DNA of 64,000 bases from Thysanoteuthis rhombus (GCA_963457665.1 OY735225.1:2388501-2452500), one strand, 5' to 3'. Positions 53,301-58,030 are shown, counted from the first letter of the stretch. Made by a program: numbers and translations. The notes: generated by a model from the letters alone, not told the origin.

Positions 53301-54466
53301 TCCAGATGGTTGATAGTCAAGTACGGTTACCATTAGGTCAACATATAGTGAACAAGTGCAAAAAATTCGCACAAATACTGACCGACACCCCAGAAAAAAA
53401 AAACATGTCAAAATCATATGAAATTTAATTTCATCGTCAGAATCTTTGTGCCATTAGCAAGGAGAAAGATTGGAGAAAAATCTCAGCCATATAGAACTAG
53501 ACAATGTTAACAAAACATTTGCATTTGAAAATTTTTACAAGCAAAACATGTAAATTTAAAAAGAATTTGGGCAATTTTAGTTATAAGGGTCTGATGCCCT
53601 TTTCAGCATTTTAGATCATAGGTGAAATTTGTTACAGATCATATTCATAAATTTCTTTCAAGAAAACTTTTTTTTTTTTGGCATTCTTGCGACATAGAAA
53701 TTATTCATATCTATATAGAATATTTGAAGAGCAAGCGTATTATAGAAATAATAGAACATTTGGAGAATCCATGTATTGAAACATTTTATTAAAATCAAAT
53801 GTTCATACTCATAAGAATGAGAACATTAAATAATTTTATAAGTCACTTTTTCTTTCATTAGTAACATTGATATAAAGATACACATAATTTTTTTCATTTA
53901 TTCAAAAAAAATCTTACAAGAAAAAAGCTCTTATCTAACAAAGGACTTTTGGGATCAACTCCAACCCAACTTTGAATCATTTAAAAGTGAAAAATTAGGT
54001 ACAAAAGTAAATAATCCTGTCATCATGGACAGGTATTATGCTAGTATTAACATAATCATGCAAGTAATTTAGTTAATTCAGAAAAATATACAGAATAATA
54101 TAGTAAGTGGCAAGTAAAATCCTCAGAGTTGATGAATTCCTGTAATAATATTATCTAAGATTACCATTGCTGTATAACTTGAACAACACTAATACAGGAT
54201 TCTAAGTTTTCAGGAATCGATTCATTTCTCCATTATGAAAAGTTTTTAAAACAACAATTTTGAGTGTCTGAAATGCTATAACTTGAAAAAAAAGAAAAGA
54301 AAAAAAAATGATTATGGCATATCTATTTCCTAGTTAATATCTTCATGCTGAACTTGTCAGAAACATCGATGTAAAATCATGAAAGAGGTTCAACCAAAAG
54401 AATTCACCTTTTGTTGCCCTTTCGATCAGGTTTCTCCTTTGCTTTGTCTTTCTTGTCGATTGCCAT
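17315..54466 (-). CDS. UPF2: UPF2, regulator of nonsense transcripts 2 (38-exon coding span)
   Basis: UPF2 is the MIF4G-domain scaffold that bridges UPF3, bound to the exon junction complex, and the RNA helicase UPF1, and so triggers nonsense-mediated mRNA decay. It is mainly cytoplasmic and perinuclear. I identified it from exon translations that match my memory of vertebrate UPF2 along its whole length, for example HNIEMACALLETCGRYLYR, LLYKDLSKVTTEK, YNSIHCAANLLAG, GELYNYRMVES and RVRYQHPKGAPDADLIF. The 38 exons (listed separately) join in a single frame to about 1247 residues; human UPF2 has 1272. Approximate layout: charged coiled coil 55-115, MIF4G-1 125-365, MIF4G-2 530-725, MIF4G-3 740-970, acidic linker 978-1073, UPF1-binding region 1074-1243. 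No frameshift or missing exon was found. The ATG at 54464-54466 is the only start visible in the first exon, but the frame stays open for 12 codons upstream to the acceptor, so a start in an earlier exon is possible. Confidence 0.95.
17475..17635 (+). repeat. Dispersed repeat family C, copy 1
   Basis: It aligns with 37910-38055 in the same orientation: TACTGCATCCAAT, GTGGACAGTTA-(A/G)GGGCTTGGA, AATT(T)GC-GT(G)AA, GTAGTC and AAACTATT/AAACCATT blocks. Both copies lie in UPF2 introns. Class unknown. Confidence 0.6.
18172..18225 (-). other. UPF2: Exon-like 54-nt segment in the last UPF2 intron (alternative 3' exon)
   Basis: On the minus strand the segment is bounded by acceptor AAATTTCAG and donor CAA/GTAAGA. 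Joined to exon 37 it completes AAT and then reads TGA at 18222-18224, giving a protein ending GSN with 50 nt of UTR before the next junction. Splicing onward to 17324 is possible. It is too short for a homology test, and the splice sites are its only support. Confidence 0.35.
18640..19520 (+). pseudogene. Decayed mariner-family transposase
   Basis: Translating the plus strand piecewise gives SEWTLRCWFQKFASGGLQNE (the mariner helix-turn-helix region, normally SERT-RRWFQKF-SGD), LNVDEKKFRYDNQKLGC (the catalytic-core block normally DEKW--YDN) and PQKIFQSFWWYCTGF (normally PKK-M-SVWWD--G). Stops and frameshifts lie between the blocks and later parts are scarcely readable. It sits in the last UPF2 intron, in opposite orientation to the gene. 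No terminal inverted repeats were identified. Confidence 0.75.
20163..20274 (-). CDS. UPF2: UPF2 exon 37: conserved C-terminal block
   Basis: Residues about 1208-1245. It encodes EMLAALSRPAPINTNRERRV and RYQHPKGAPDADLIFGS, almost the human RPAPANTNRERRPRYQHPKGAPNADLIF. The donor is AAA/GTAAGT. If this intron is retained, the frame stops at once at TAA (20159-20161) and the protein ends GSK. Spliced to 17324 it ends GSKKR; spliced to 18225 it ends GSN. Confidence 0.95.
21215..21293 (-). CDS. UPF2: UPF2 exon 36
   Basis: Residues about 1182-1208. AERAEKEQMKQVVLGIHERQ and EEEDYQ match human QEERMRMKKLTLDINERQEQEDYQ. Acceptor TTGTGCAG, donor CAAG/GTATTT, ends in phase 1. Confidence 0.95.
21462..21524 (-). 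CDS. UPF2: UPF2 exon 35
   Basis: Residues 1161-1181, YTNLNVPISTEFAAKFKERE then R, aligned to human FKILNVPMSSQLAANHWNQQ. Acceptor TTTTCCAG, donor AGA/GTAAGT, 63 nt in phase 0/0. Confidence 0.93.
21723..21805 (-). CDS. UPF2: UPF2 exon 34: UPF1-binding region
   Basis: Residues about 1133-1160. SYAQNNIDTINDTIKFVLMT and KKGNKQQ match human TMPFVMLTRKGNKQQ. Acceptor TTTTGTAG, donor CAG/GTAATT. Phase 1 in gives phenylalanine across the junction; phase 0 out. Confidence 0.95.
22165..22246 (-). CDS. UPF2: UPF2 exon 33: UPF1-binding region
   Basis: Residues about 1106-1133. ARSQESLKVPQLDIAVPMHL then RGQVRKQ matches human GESVKVHQLDVAIPLHLKSQLRK. Acceptor ATTTCAG, donor CAGT/GTAAGG, ends in phase 1. 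Confidence 0.95.
22505..22600 (-). CDS. UPF2: UPF2 exon 32: start of the UPF1-binding region
   Basis: Residues 1074-1105. VTVLTGGPKHIKCTEDEDFL then SAFDKMMADNLQ matches human GGGLKHVPCVEDEDFIQALDKMMLENLQ. In the human complex this helix contacts the UPF1 CH domain (family knowledge). Acceptor TTTTCTAG, donor CAG/GTTAGA, phase 0/0. Confidence 0.96.
23438..23524 (-). CDS. UPF2: UPF2 exon 31: acidic linker
   Basis: Residues 1045-1073. GDDYANSTHSEEEEEDLLES and AGEDETEDQ reproduce the poly-glutamate linker of UPF2. Acceptor TTTCTAG, donor CAA/GTAGGA, phase 0/0. Confidence 0.88.
24293..24402 (-). CDS. UPF2: UPF2 exon 30: acidic/polar linker
   Basis: Residues about 1008-1044, rich in S, Q, E and N (EELSQSLSQTNNDENLVESE, then TSQDEQSQSRTGSQVHE). 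The counterpart human segment is a divergent E-rich linker. Acceptor TTATTGTAG, donor GAG/GTCAGG (a weaker donor), phase 1 in and 0 out. Confidence 0.85.
24935..25024 (-). CDS. UPF2: UPF2 exon 29: acidic linker
   Basis: Residues about 978-1008. AEVLPIIETGDEVDTNGLED and YAFSSITESDG are acidic and low in conservation, as in the human linker between MIF4G-3 and the UPF1-binding region. The assignment rests on position, clean splice sites (TTTTCAG; GATG/GTAAGT) and phase 1 on both sides. Confidence 0.87.
25255..25480 (+). repeat. Dispersed repeat family B, copy 2
   Basis: It shares GAGTTCAATTT(T)CAATGTAA, TTAATGCTAAAT(A/C)AG and AGAGAAGTAACTTATTCATTGAT with the copy at 42670-42870, and the CAT--TGCTG(T/C)CAA-A tail with those at 28170 and 4441. 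A diverged direct repeat flanks it: 25085-25230 resembles 25530-25620. Confidence 0.65.
25931..26094 (+). repeat. 55-bp minisatellite, three units
   Basis: Three head-to-tail units of 55, 55 and about 54 bp begin at 25931, 25986 and 26041. Each contains (G/A)CCAA-TG-TTAAT--(A/G)CCACT and ends in an A/G-rich stretch. The units are diverged. Located in UPF2 intron 28. Confidence 0.8.
26478..26661 (-). CDS. UPF2: UPF2 exon 28: end of MIF4G-3
   Basis: Residues about 917-978. RYFWFKRKLPLWTEDRPFPV, then IEAVRPKLKL and LEREIKPKLG, corresponding to human YVWWKKSLEVWTKDHPFPIDID, LLRPKIKL and DLEREFLIKLG. Acceptor ATCTGCAG, donor CTCG/GTAAGA, ends in phase 1. Confidence 0.96.
27576..27715 (-). CDS. 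UPF2: UPF2 exon 27: MIF4G-3
   Basis: Residues about 870-916. LDHPEHLFRIRLVCVLLDTC and GQYFDKGSSKKKLDYFLIYF match human DPPEHLFRIRLVCTILDTCGQYFDRGSSKRKLDCFL. Acceptor CTTTGTAG, donor CAG/GTGAGA, phase 1 in and 0 out. Confidence 0.97.
28170..28500 (+). repeat. Dispersed repeat family B, copy 3
   Basis: It matches 4441-4805 over most of its length, including AGAAACCATCAGCCAAACTG, CTGGCTAGCT, GATCATCCC and TTCTATTGAGCGACTA. It ends about 200 bp upstream (in plus coordinates) of UPF2 exon 26. Confidence 0.65.
28702..28840 (-). CDS. UPF2: UPF2 exon 26: MIF4G-3
   Basis: Residues about 824-870. INHPKYNQRRVSAIKYLGEL and YNYRMVESSVIFKVLYSF match human NQPKFNQRRISSAKFLGEL and YNYRMVESAVIF. This helical face of MIF4G-3 is where UPF3 docks in the human structure (family knowledge). 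Acceptor TTTTCAG, donor AAG/GTAAGT, ends in phase 1. Confidence 0.97.
29418..29477 (-). CDS. UPF2: UPF2 exon 25: MIF4G-3
   Basis: Residues 804-823. ELVAIQVVDGILEDIRIGME matches human VGIHVVDGVLEDIRLGME. Acceptor TTTTGTAG, donor GAG/GTTGGT, 60 nt in phase 0/0. Confidence 0.96.
30323..30424 (-). CDS. UPF2: UPF2 exon 24: MIF4G-3
   Basis: Residues 770-803. VAFYATKCLTAVWNIRYNSI and HCAANLLAGLAPYH match human INIWNVKYNSIHCVANLLAGL. Acceptor TTTCAG, donor CAT/GTAAGA, phase 0/0. Confidence 0.97.
31087..31128 (-). CDS. UPF2: UPF2 exon 23 (42-nt small exon), MIF4G-3
   Basis: Residues 756-769, VLRQMRKLSWDDTE, matching human VLRQMRKLPWQDQE. Acceptor TTTATTAG, donor GAG/GTAAAT. The exon is 42 nt in phase 0/0, so skipping it would keep the frame. 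Confidence 0.95.
31631..31816 (-). CDS. UPF2: UPF2 exon 22: junction of MIF4G-2 and MIF4G-3
   Basis: Residues 694-755. It encodes EVMMRKKAALHLDSRYTTMI, ENAYYYSNPP and PPIHEYIRKLLYKDLSKVTT. The YKDLSKVTTEK motif is diagnostic of UPF2 and leads into MIF4G-3, the domain that binds the UPF3 RRM and also contacts SMG1. Acceptor TTCCTCAG, donor AAA/GTAAGA, phase 0/0. Confidence 0.97.
32111..32227 (-). CDS. UPF2: UPF2 exon 21: end of MIF4G-2
   Basis: Residues 655-693. LLLFDFTHHNIEMACALLET then CGRYLYRQMDSHHRTKVYL matches human DFSHHNIEMACTLLETCGRFLF, one of the most conserved UPF2 blocks. Acceptor CTTCAG, donor TTA/GTAAGT, phase 0/0. Confidence 0.97.
32901..32956 (-). CDS. UPF2: UPF2 exon 20: MIF4G-2
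   Basis: Residues about 636-654, GELVKFKMFPKTETLFSLK, aligned to human GELTKFKMFTKNDTLHCLK. Acceptor ATTTTTAG, donor AAG/GTTGGT, 56 nt, phase 1 in and 0 out. Confidence 0.95.
33066..33123 (-). CDS. UPF2: UPF2 exon 19: MIF4G-2
   Basis: Residues about 617-636. VRKKDQINIESKLKTVRFIG is almost the human VRKKDQINIETKNKTVRFIG. The acceptor is CCTAAG (AAG type), donor ATTG/GTGAGA, ends in phase 1. Confidence 0.96.
33472..33588 (-). other. Exon-like ORF in UPF2 intron 18, in-frame, unidentified
   Basis: A 117-nt minus-strand segment (39 codons) between an AAG-type acceptor (TTTTGAAAG) and donor TTG/GTAGTT. It reads ELIQEFVGFHLHSYTRFRKV then SSLLPHLEKNPKQFVSETL. The phase is 0/0, so it could be a cassette exon between exons 18 and 19 without disturbing UPF2. 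Vertebrate UPF2 has no insertion at this point. The exon-like segment at 42410-42563 ends in phase 0, so the two could also be exons of one foreign gene fragment. Family not recognised. Confidence 0.35.
33646..34251. mobile_element. Tigger/pogo-like MITE in UPF2 intron 18
   Basis: The left end GTTATCCCTTGTCATTCGCG is the reverse complement, with two differences, of the right end CGCGGATGGTAAGGGATAAC. A TA dinucleotide flanks each end, as expected for Tc1/mariner-pogo target duplications. The terminal sequence resembles the CAGTTATCCCT-GC-ATTCGCGG ends of Tigger-type elements. No transposase ORF is present. Confidence 0.7.
34287..34395 (-). CDS. UPF2: UPF2 exon 18: MIF4G-2
   Basis: Residues about 580-616. 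It includes YDLLPFYSRLVATLYPCMPD and LLKGDFRWH, the counterpart of human LDLLPFYARLVATLHPCM and LRGDFRFH. Acceptor CCCTTAG, donor CAT/GTACGT, ends in phase 0. The following intron holds a Tigger-like MITE and an in-frame exon-like ORF. Confidence 0.96.
34812..34897 (-). CDS. UPF2: UPF2 exon 17: MIF4G-2
   Basis: Residues about 552-580. NAVDFCMSFNTKTNRKKLVR then ALFTVHRTR corresponds to human MDFCMNMNTKANRKKLVRAL. Acceptor TTTTTCAG, donor CAAG/GTGAGT, ends in phase 2. Confidence 0.96.
36363..36457 (-). CDS. UPF2: UPF2 exon 16: start of MIF4G-2
   Basis: Residues about 520-551. EDEGDTGHLMKAQFDSFLQS and LPNCVNRELIDK match human DAFLQQLPNCVNRDLIDK at the start of MIF4G-2. Acceptor CTCCATAG, donor AAG/GTGAGA, ends in phase 0. 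Confidence 0.95.
37062..37214 (-). CDS. UPF2: UPF2 exon 15: acidic linker
   Basis: Residues about 469-520. It is rich in D and E (MESLKIEDIETEMEFEQKDS, then ERHKDEDIEEELDMIPPDM), as in the human LELENLEINDD linker before MIF4G-2. The donor is read as ATGG/GTGGGT because that gives phase 1, which matches exon 16; another GT 4 nt downstream would break the frame. Acceptor TTTTGTAG. Confidence 0.87.
37283..37464 (+). repeat. Local tandem duplication, about 110-bp period
   Basis: About 37283-37357 and 37394-37464 share AGGAGGAAG/AGGAGAAGG, AAGATGGTT/AAGTTGATT, ACA(T/C)ATCAATCCAACA and ATACA. It lies in the intron just upstream of exon 15 in transcript order. Diverged and non-coding. Confidence 0.5.
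37910..38055 (+). repeat. Dispersed repeat family C, copy 2
   Basis: Counterpart of 17475-17635. Its end lies about 45 bp from UPF2 exon 14, so insertion occurred very near a splice donor. Confidence 0.6.
38099..38171 (-). CDS. UPF2: UPF2 exon 14: linker between MIF4G-1 and MIF4G-2
   Basis: Residues about 445-469. It encodes ILYKESEHASSKDETKEDET followed by GLEE. The ILFKDNE start and acidic/lysine-rich character match the human linker. Acceptor ATTTCCAG, donor AAG/GTTTGT, ends in phase 1. A dispersed repeat copy lies directly 3' of it in the next intron (37910-38055). Confidence 0.88.
38795..38881 (-). CDS. UPF2: UPF2 exon 13, with a possible alternative acceptor 6 nt upstream
   Basis: Residues 416-444. 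YEGDTSLFEDEDTRTFYETL and PDLRSLIPG match human WEDEDARNFYENL and DLKAFVPA. Two AG acceptors lie in tandem: TATTAG/TTTCAG/TAT. The distal one would add Phe-Gln without changing frame and move the exon start to 38887. Donor GGG/GTAATT, phase 0/0 with either acceptor. Confidence 0.93.
39544..39605 (-). CDS. UPF2: UPF2 exon 12
   Basis: Residues about 395-415, ELKPDSEGAMFDIFNPLKNA then E, aligned to the human EEHGPGIDIFTPGKP segment. Acceptor TTTTCACAG, donor GAG/GTAAGT. Phase 1 in, phase 0 out. Confidence 0.9.
40517..40556 (-). CDS. UPF2: UPF2 exon 11 (40-nt small exon)
   Basis: Residues about 382-395, DLLDENIPDLPEE, nearly identical to human DLLDENMPDLPQD. Acceptor TTTTATAG, donor AAG/GTAAAT, ends in phase 1. 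It is short but secure because both flanking phases and the homology agree. Confidence 0.93.
41988..42080 (-). CDS. UPF2: UPF2 exon 10: after MIF4G-1
   Basis: Residues 351-381, starting TKGELSNERKENYEAAILNY and continuing QKLQLNTHTLA. This matches human SKGELSEDRHKQYEEF and YQKLLANSQSLA. Acceptor TCTTTCAG, donor GCA/GTAAGT, phase 0/0. Confidence 0.95.
42410..42563 (-). other. Exon-like ORF in UPF2 intron 9, unidentified
   Basis: A 154-nt minus-strand segment with acceptor AACTTTCAG and donor AAG/GTAATT. In one frame (phase 2 in, 0 out) it is open for 51 codons with protein-like composition (PLAPLLWPVYAIHHHPVLLK, TVFNIKWPTDRICLEVLSYV). I do not recognise the family; the L-rich helical look recalls HEAT-like repeats, which is only an impression. 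Its length and phase do not fit UPF2 exons 9 and 10 (both phase 0): inclusion would shift the frame and read a stop after 19 codons. It may be a poison exon, a fragment of another gene, or chance. Confidence 0.4.
42670..42870 (+). repeat. Dispersed repeat family B, copy 4
   Basis: It shares GGTTCAATTTACAATGTAAG, TTATGCTAAATCAG, GAGAAGTAACTTATTCATTG and the GGCATACTGCGAAAAGACAT tail with the other family B copies. Located in UPF2 intron 9, 107 bp from the exon-like ORF at 42410-42563. Confidence 0.65.
43230..43400 (+). repeat. Possible degenerate repeat with ACAGACCAACAGAC tract
   Basis: GGGATGGTACCCAGAGTTGT and a short ACAGACC/ACAGACA tract resemble the ends of the GACAGAC-associated dispersed repeats elsewhere in the window. 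Homology is weak. Confidence 0.3.
44441..44572 (-). CDS. UPF2: UPF2 exon 9: end of MIF4G-1
   Basis: Residues 307-350. It encodes MLPPERQKACRNLLKEYYTT, then LCKHLKKLHKELKTIERQNR and KILQ, matching human QNLLKEYFTSLTKHLKRDH and ERQNRRIL. The ATG at the exon start is internal, not a start codon. Acceptor GATTTGTAG, donor CAG/GTACAG, phase 0/0. The following intron holds an exon-like sequence at 42410-42563. Confidence 0.95.
45973..46015 (-). CDS. UPF2: UPF2 exon 8 (43-nt small exon)
   Basis: Residues about 292-306 (RILAEKHNLEIARSN), the counterpart of human SAAEKFNLSFPPSE. The exon is only 43 nt, with acceptor TAATTTTAG and donor AAT/GTAAGT. AG carried over from exon 7 plus the first G makes arginine, and the frame then runs to phase 0. 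Confidence 0.9.
46440..46770 (+). repeat. Dispersed repeat with GACAGACAG tract, copy in UPF2 intron 7
   Basis: It contains GAGAACTTTTGGAGATATTG and GGACAGACAGAAAG, as in copy 1 at 1440-1640, followed by GGAAGTGATTGAATTTTGGA, which matches about 2948-2970. Presence in both intergenic and intronic DNA shows that the family is dispersed. Confidence 0.6.
48140..48357 (-). CDS. UPF2: UPF2 exon 7: MIF4G-1
   Basis: Residues about 220-292. It carries LSKYRVDLRFFAELVSVGLF, TEKEGLP and SFCKHCGDDYVGIVPRRYR, aligning with the human LRTDLRFIAEL, TDKEGL and SFCRHCGDD blocks. This is the longest coding exon (218 nt) and ends in phase 2. Acceptor TTTCAG, donor ACAG/GTTGGT. Confidence 0.96.
48726..48875 (-). 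CDS. UPF2: UPF2 exon 6: MIF4G-1 core helices
   Basis: Residues 170-219. It contains EAKLKMSDINCAILICSLLH and QRYADFSSCL, nearly the vertebrate AKLKISDVNCA and LFHQRYADF motifs of the first MIF4G HEAT-like helices. Acceptor TTCCTCCAG, donor AAAAG/GTATTT, phase 0/0. Confidence 0.96.
48981..49061 (-). CDS. UPF2: UPF2 exon 5: MIF4G-1
   Basis: Residues 143-169, 27 codons in phase 0/0. It encodes RNLTESQKDSLTKDIQSLNL then SKYIGEA, matching the human ITEQQRDSLSHDF and NLSKYIAEA blocks. Acceptor TTTTCCAG, donor GCA/GTGAGT. Confidence 0.93.
49597..49673 (-). CDS. UPF2: UPF2 exon 4: start of MIF4G-1
   Basis: Residues about 117-142. The translation ENRPDEPFFSKLDSNLRRNT then AFVKKL matches the FFSRLDSSLKKNTAFVKKL block that opens the first MIF4G domain in vertebrate UPF2. 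Acceptor GTTTCAAG (an AAG-type acceptor), donor TTG/GTAATT, ends in phase 0. Confidence 0.92.
50010..50520 (+). repeat. Direct repeat pair in UPF2 intron 3
   Basis: About 50217-50305 and 50346-50432 are diverged copies (CTCAACAATTGGCCATTGTA against CTCAACAACTGGCTACTGTA). They are flanked by a second repeated word pair, GGCCATTCCTTTCATGA at 50041 and GCCATTCCACACATCATGA at 50494. A short (GT)n lies at about 50187-50210. Confidence 0.5.
50902..50986 (-). CDS. UPF2: UPF2 exon 3: end of the N-terminal helix
   Basis: Residues about 89-117. It encodes QIIKDYIQEVEERLQQKNHL followed by RAMNISASG. The position and HLR motif correspond to the HHLRKEL segment of human UPF2 just before MIF4G-1. Acceptor TTCTTCAG, donor TCTG/GTAAAT, ends in phase 1. 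Confidence 0.85.
51762..51966 (-). CDS. UPF2: UPF2 exon 2: charged coiled-coil segment
   Basis: Residues about 20-88. The exon begins SSFASNSVGNLANATCS and ends in a run of E, K, Q and R (ALWQKEEEEKRKQEEERKK and onward), which predicts a long solvent-exposed helix or coiled coil. Human UPF2 has the same kind of E/K-rich stretch before MIF4G-1. Acceptor CTCATCAG, donor AAG/GTATGT, ends in phase 0. The low-complexity sequence makes alignment here less exact than in later exons, but the splice phases fit both neighbours. Confidence 0.85.
52150..52500. repeat. GC-richer island in UPF2 intron 1, probably an old repeat
   Basis: It stands out from its AT-rich surroundings, with words such as CAGCCTGGCTGCGGTAAG and GGGGAGACGAGATGGATTC. 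No coding domain is recognised and no splice pair fits the UPF2 phase. Confidence 0.35.
53270..53348 (-). mobile_element. tRNA-derived SINE head in UPF2 intron 1
   Basis: On the minus strand: GACCTAATGGTAACCGTACT (A box), a loop region and GATGTGGGTTCAAATCATGC (B box GGTTCAAATC at 53287-53296). Spacing is tRNA-like. The acceptor stem does not pair, so it is a SINE or tRNA relic rather than a working tRNA. Confidence 0.6.
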
Positions 54467-54503
54467 TTGAGATTTTGAATAAGTACTTTTATTCTCAGAA
54501 TCA
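54408..54503 (-). CDS. UPF2: UPF2 exon 1 of the coding model (contains putative start)
   Basis: The exon runs from acceptor TTTTTCAG to donor AAG/GTGAATT. The ATG at 54464-54466 starts MAIDKKDKAKEKPDRKGNK, a lysine-rich peptide like the basic N-terminus of animal UPF2. Upstream of the ATG the same frame is open to the acceptor (DSENKSTYSKSQ), so these 37 nt are either 5' UTR or coding sequence continued from an unseen 5' exon. The exon ends in phase 2, and AG plus T of the next exon gives serine. Confidence 0.75.
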
Positions 54504-54660
54504 CTGAAAAACAAAAAAAAAACAAAAAAATTGACTAAAATGTTTAATTTTTAAACTGAATTATAAAATTTCATTATTTGCTAATAACTATTTAGTCAAG
54601 GATTCAGATGTGATTTTGGTTCATCTACTGAGACTAAGTCTCGAAAATTTCAACGTAACC

Positions 54661-54664
54661 TATA

Positions 54665-54704
<40 letters not shown>

Positions 54705-54749
54705 CACACACCAGCATATACATAAATGTATATATATTACAGACACATC

Positions 54750-54808
<59 letters not shown>

Positions 54809-54820
54809 TACAGACACATC

Positions 54821-54888
<68 letters not shown>

Positions 54889-55110
54889 TACACACACGAA
54901 CACACACACCAGCATATACATATATATTCATGGGTATTTCTATTATACACAAACACCCACATATACAATCAACGTATATAAACACACACACATATATATA
55001 TATATATATAGATATATATACACATATACATATAAACACATATACATATATATATAAACACAAACACACACATATATATATATACCCACACAAACATATA
55101 TATACAAACA
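54661..55110. repeat. TA/CA-rich compound microsatellite
   Basis: (TA)n blocks alternate with short ACACAC and ACAGACACATCCACACAC words. The latter recurs at about 54740 and 54810. All frames that stay open here are artefacts of the repeat. Confidence 0.95.
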
Positions 55111-57840
55111 TATCAACACAAAACCCCTCATATATACATATATATAAACATATATACATACAACCCTACATATATACATAAAACCCCTCATATGTACATA
55201 TACATACATATATACATAGAACCCCTCATATATACATAGATACATAAAACCCTTCATATATACATAAAACCCCTCATATATACATAAAACGCCTCATATA
55301 TACATAAAACCCCTCATATATACATAAAACCCCTCATATATACATAAAACCCCTCATATATACATATACACATAAAACCCCTCATATATACATATATACA
55401 TAAAACCCCTCATATATACATATACACATAAACCCCTCATATATACATATACACATAAAACCCCTCATATATACATATATACGTAAAACCCCTCATATAT
55501 ACATATATATATATATATATACATAAAACCCCTCGTATATACATATATATATATATATACATAAAACCCCCCACATATGTATATAAATATATATATACAT
55601 AAAACCCCTCATATATACATATATATATATATATATACATAAAACCCCTCATATATAAATATATATATGTACATAAAACCCCTTATACATACATATATAT
55701 ATACACACATAAAACCCCTTATACATACATATATATATACACACATAAAACCCCTTATACATACATATATATATACACACATAAAACCCCTTATACATAC
55801 ATATATATATACACACATAAAACCCCTTATACATACATATATATATACACATAAAACCCCTCATATATACATATATATATACACATAAAACCCCTCATAT
55901 ATACATATATATATACACATAAAACCCCTCATATATACATATATATATATACATAAAACCCCTCATATATACATATATATATATACATAAAACACCTCAT
56001 ATATACATATATATATATACATAGAACCCCTCATATATACATATATATATATACATAGAACCCCTCATATATACATAAAACCCCTCATATAATATATATA
56101 TATACATAAAACCCCTCATATATACATATATATATATACATAAAACCCCTCATATATACATATATACATAAAACCCCTCATATATATATACATATACATA
56201 AAACCCCTCATATATATATACATATACATAAAACCCCTCATATATATATACATATACATAAAACCCCTCATATATATATACATATACATATATACACACA
56301 TACATATATATATACATATAACCCCTCATATATACATATATATACATATACATGAAACCCCTCATATATACATATATATGTATATACATAAAACCCCTCA
56401 TATATACATATATATGTATATACATAAAACCCCTCATATATACATATATATGTATATACATAAAACCCCTCATATATACATATATATGTATATACATATT
56501 TGGGGGGGGGTAAAAGTGTGGTGTATGTATGTGTGTGGTGTAGTATGTTTTTAAAGAGTAAAACCCCTCGTATATACATATATATACATAAAACCCCTCA
56601 TATATACATATATATACATAAAACCCCTCATATATACATATATATATACATGTATACATAAAACCCCTCATATATACATATATATATATATATATACATA
56701 AAACCCCTCATATATAAATATATATATGTACATAAAACCCCTTATACATACATATATATATACACACATAAAACCCCTTATACATACATATATATATACA
56801 CACATAAAACCCCTTATACATACATATATATATACACATAAAACCCCTCATATATACATATATATATACACATAAAACCCCTCATATATACATATATATA
56901 TATACATAAAACCCCTCATATATACATATATATATATACATAAAACCCCTCATATATACATATATATATATACATAAAACACCTCATATATACATATATA
57001 TATATACATAGAACCCCTCATATATACATATATATATATATACATAGAACCCCTCATATATACATAAAACCCCTCATATAATATATATATATACATAAAA
57101 CCCCTCATATATACATATATATATATACATAAAACCCCTCATATATATATACATATACATAAAACCCCTCATATATATATACATATACATAAAACCCCTC
57201 ATATATATATACATATACATAAAACCCCTCATATATATATACATATACATAAAACCCCTCATATATATATACATATACATATATATATATACACACATAC
57301 ATATATATATACATATAACCCCTCATATATACATATATATACATATACATGAAACCCCTCATATATACATATATATGTATATACATAAAACCCCTCATAT
57401 ATACATATATATGTATATACATAAAACCCCTCATATATACATATATATGTATATACATAAAACCCCTCATATATACATGTATATATATCCATGTATACAT
57501 AAAACCCCTCATATATACATAAAACCCCTCGTATATACATATATATACATAAAACCCCTCATATATACATATATATACATAAAACCCCTCATATATACAT
57601 ATATATATACATGTATACATAAAACCCCTCGTATATACATATATATATACATGTATACATAAAACCCCTCATATATAAACATATACATGTATACATAAAA
57701 CCCCTCATATATAAACATATATATTTATACATGAAACCCCTCATATATAAACATATATTTATACATGAAACCCCTCATATATAAACATATATTTATACAT
57801 GAAACCCCTCATATATATATATAAATATACATATATATAC
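55110..57840. repeat. Minisatellite with ACCCCT core and a 1-kb higher-order repeat
   Basis: The core word is ACATAAAACCCCTCATATAT, spaced by variable (TA) and TACATA tracts. On the minus strand it reads TGAGGGGTTTTATGT. A variant unit of exactly 36 bp with CCCCTTATACATAC occurs five times at about 55672-55850 and three times at about 56733-56835. These and neighbouring markers (CATATAACCCCTC at 56316 and 57312; AAACACCTC at 55990 and 56975) show a duplicated block of about 1.0-1.06 kb. A 60-bp unrelated patch interrupts the first block at 56500-56560. Confidence 0.93.
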
Positions 57841-57934
57841 ATAAAACACCTCATATATACACACACACACACACATATATACATAAAACCCCTCATATAT
57901 ACACATATATACATATATATATATATACACATAC

Positions 57935-57989
<55 letters not shown>

Positions 57990-58030
57990 TGTATATATAT
58001 ACATATATATACCCACACATATATATATAT
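57840..58030. repeat. TA/CA microsatellite
   Basis: A simple transition from the ACCCCT minisatellite into TA arrays with TATACACA interruptions. Confidence 0.9.

Noticed and set aside
55437-57718. Repeated MRGFMYIYIY-type ORFs on the minus strand
   Set aside because: Translation of the ACCCCT minisatellite. Units of 36 bp keep the frame open by arithmetic.
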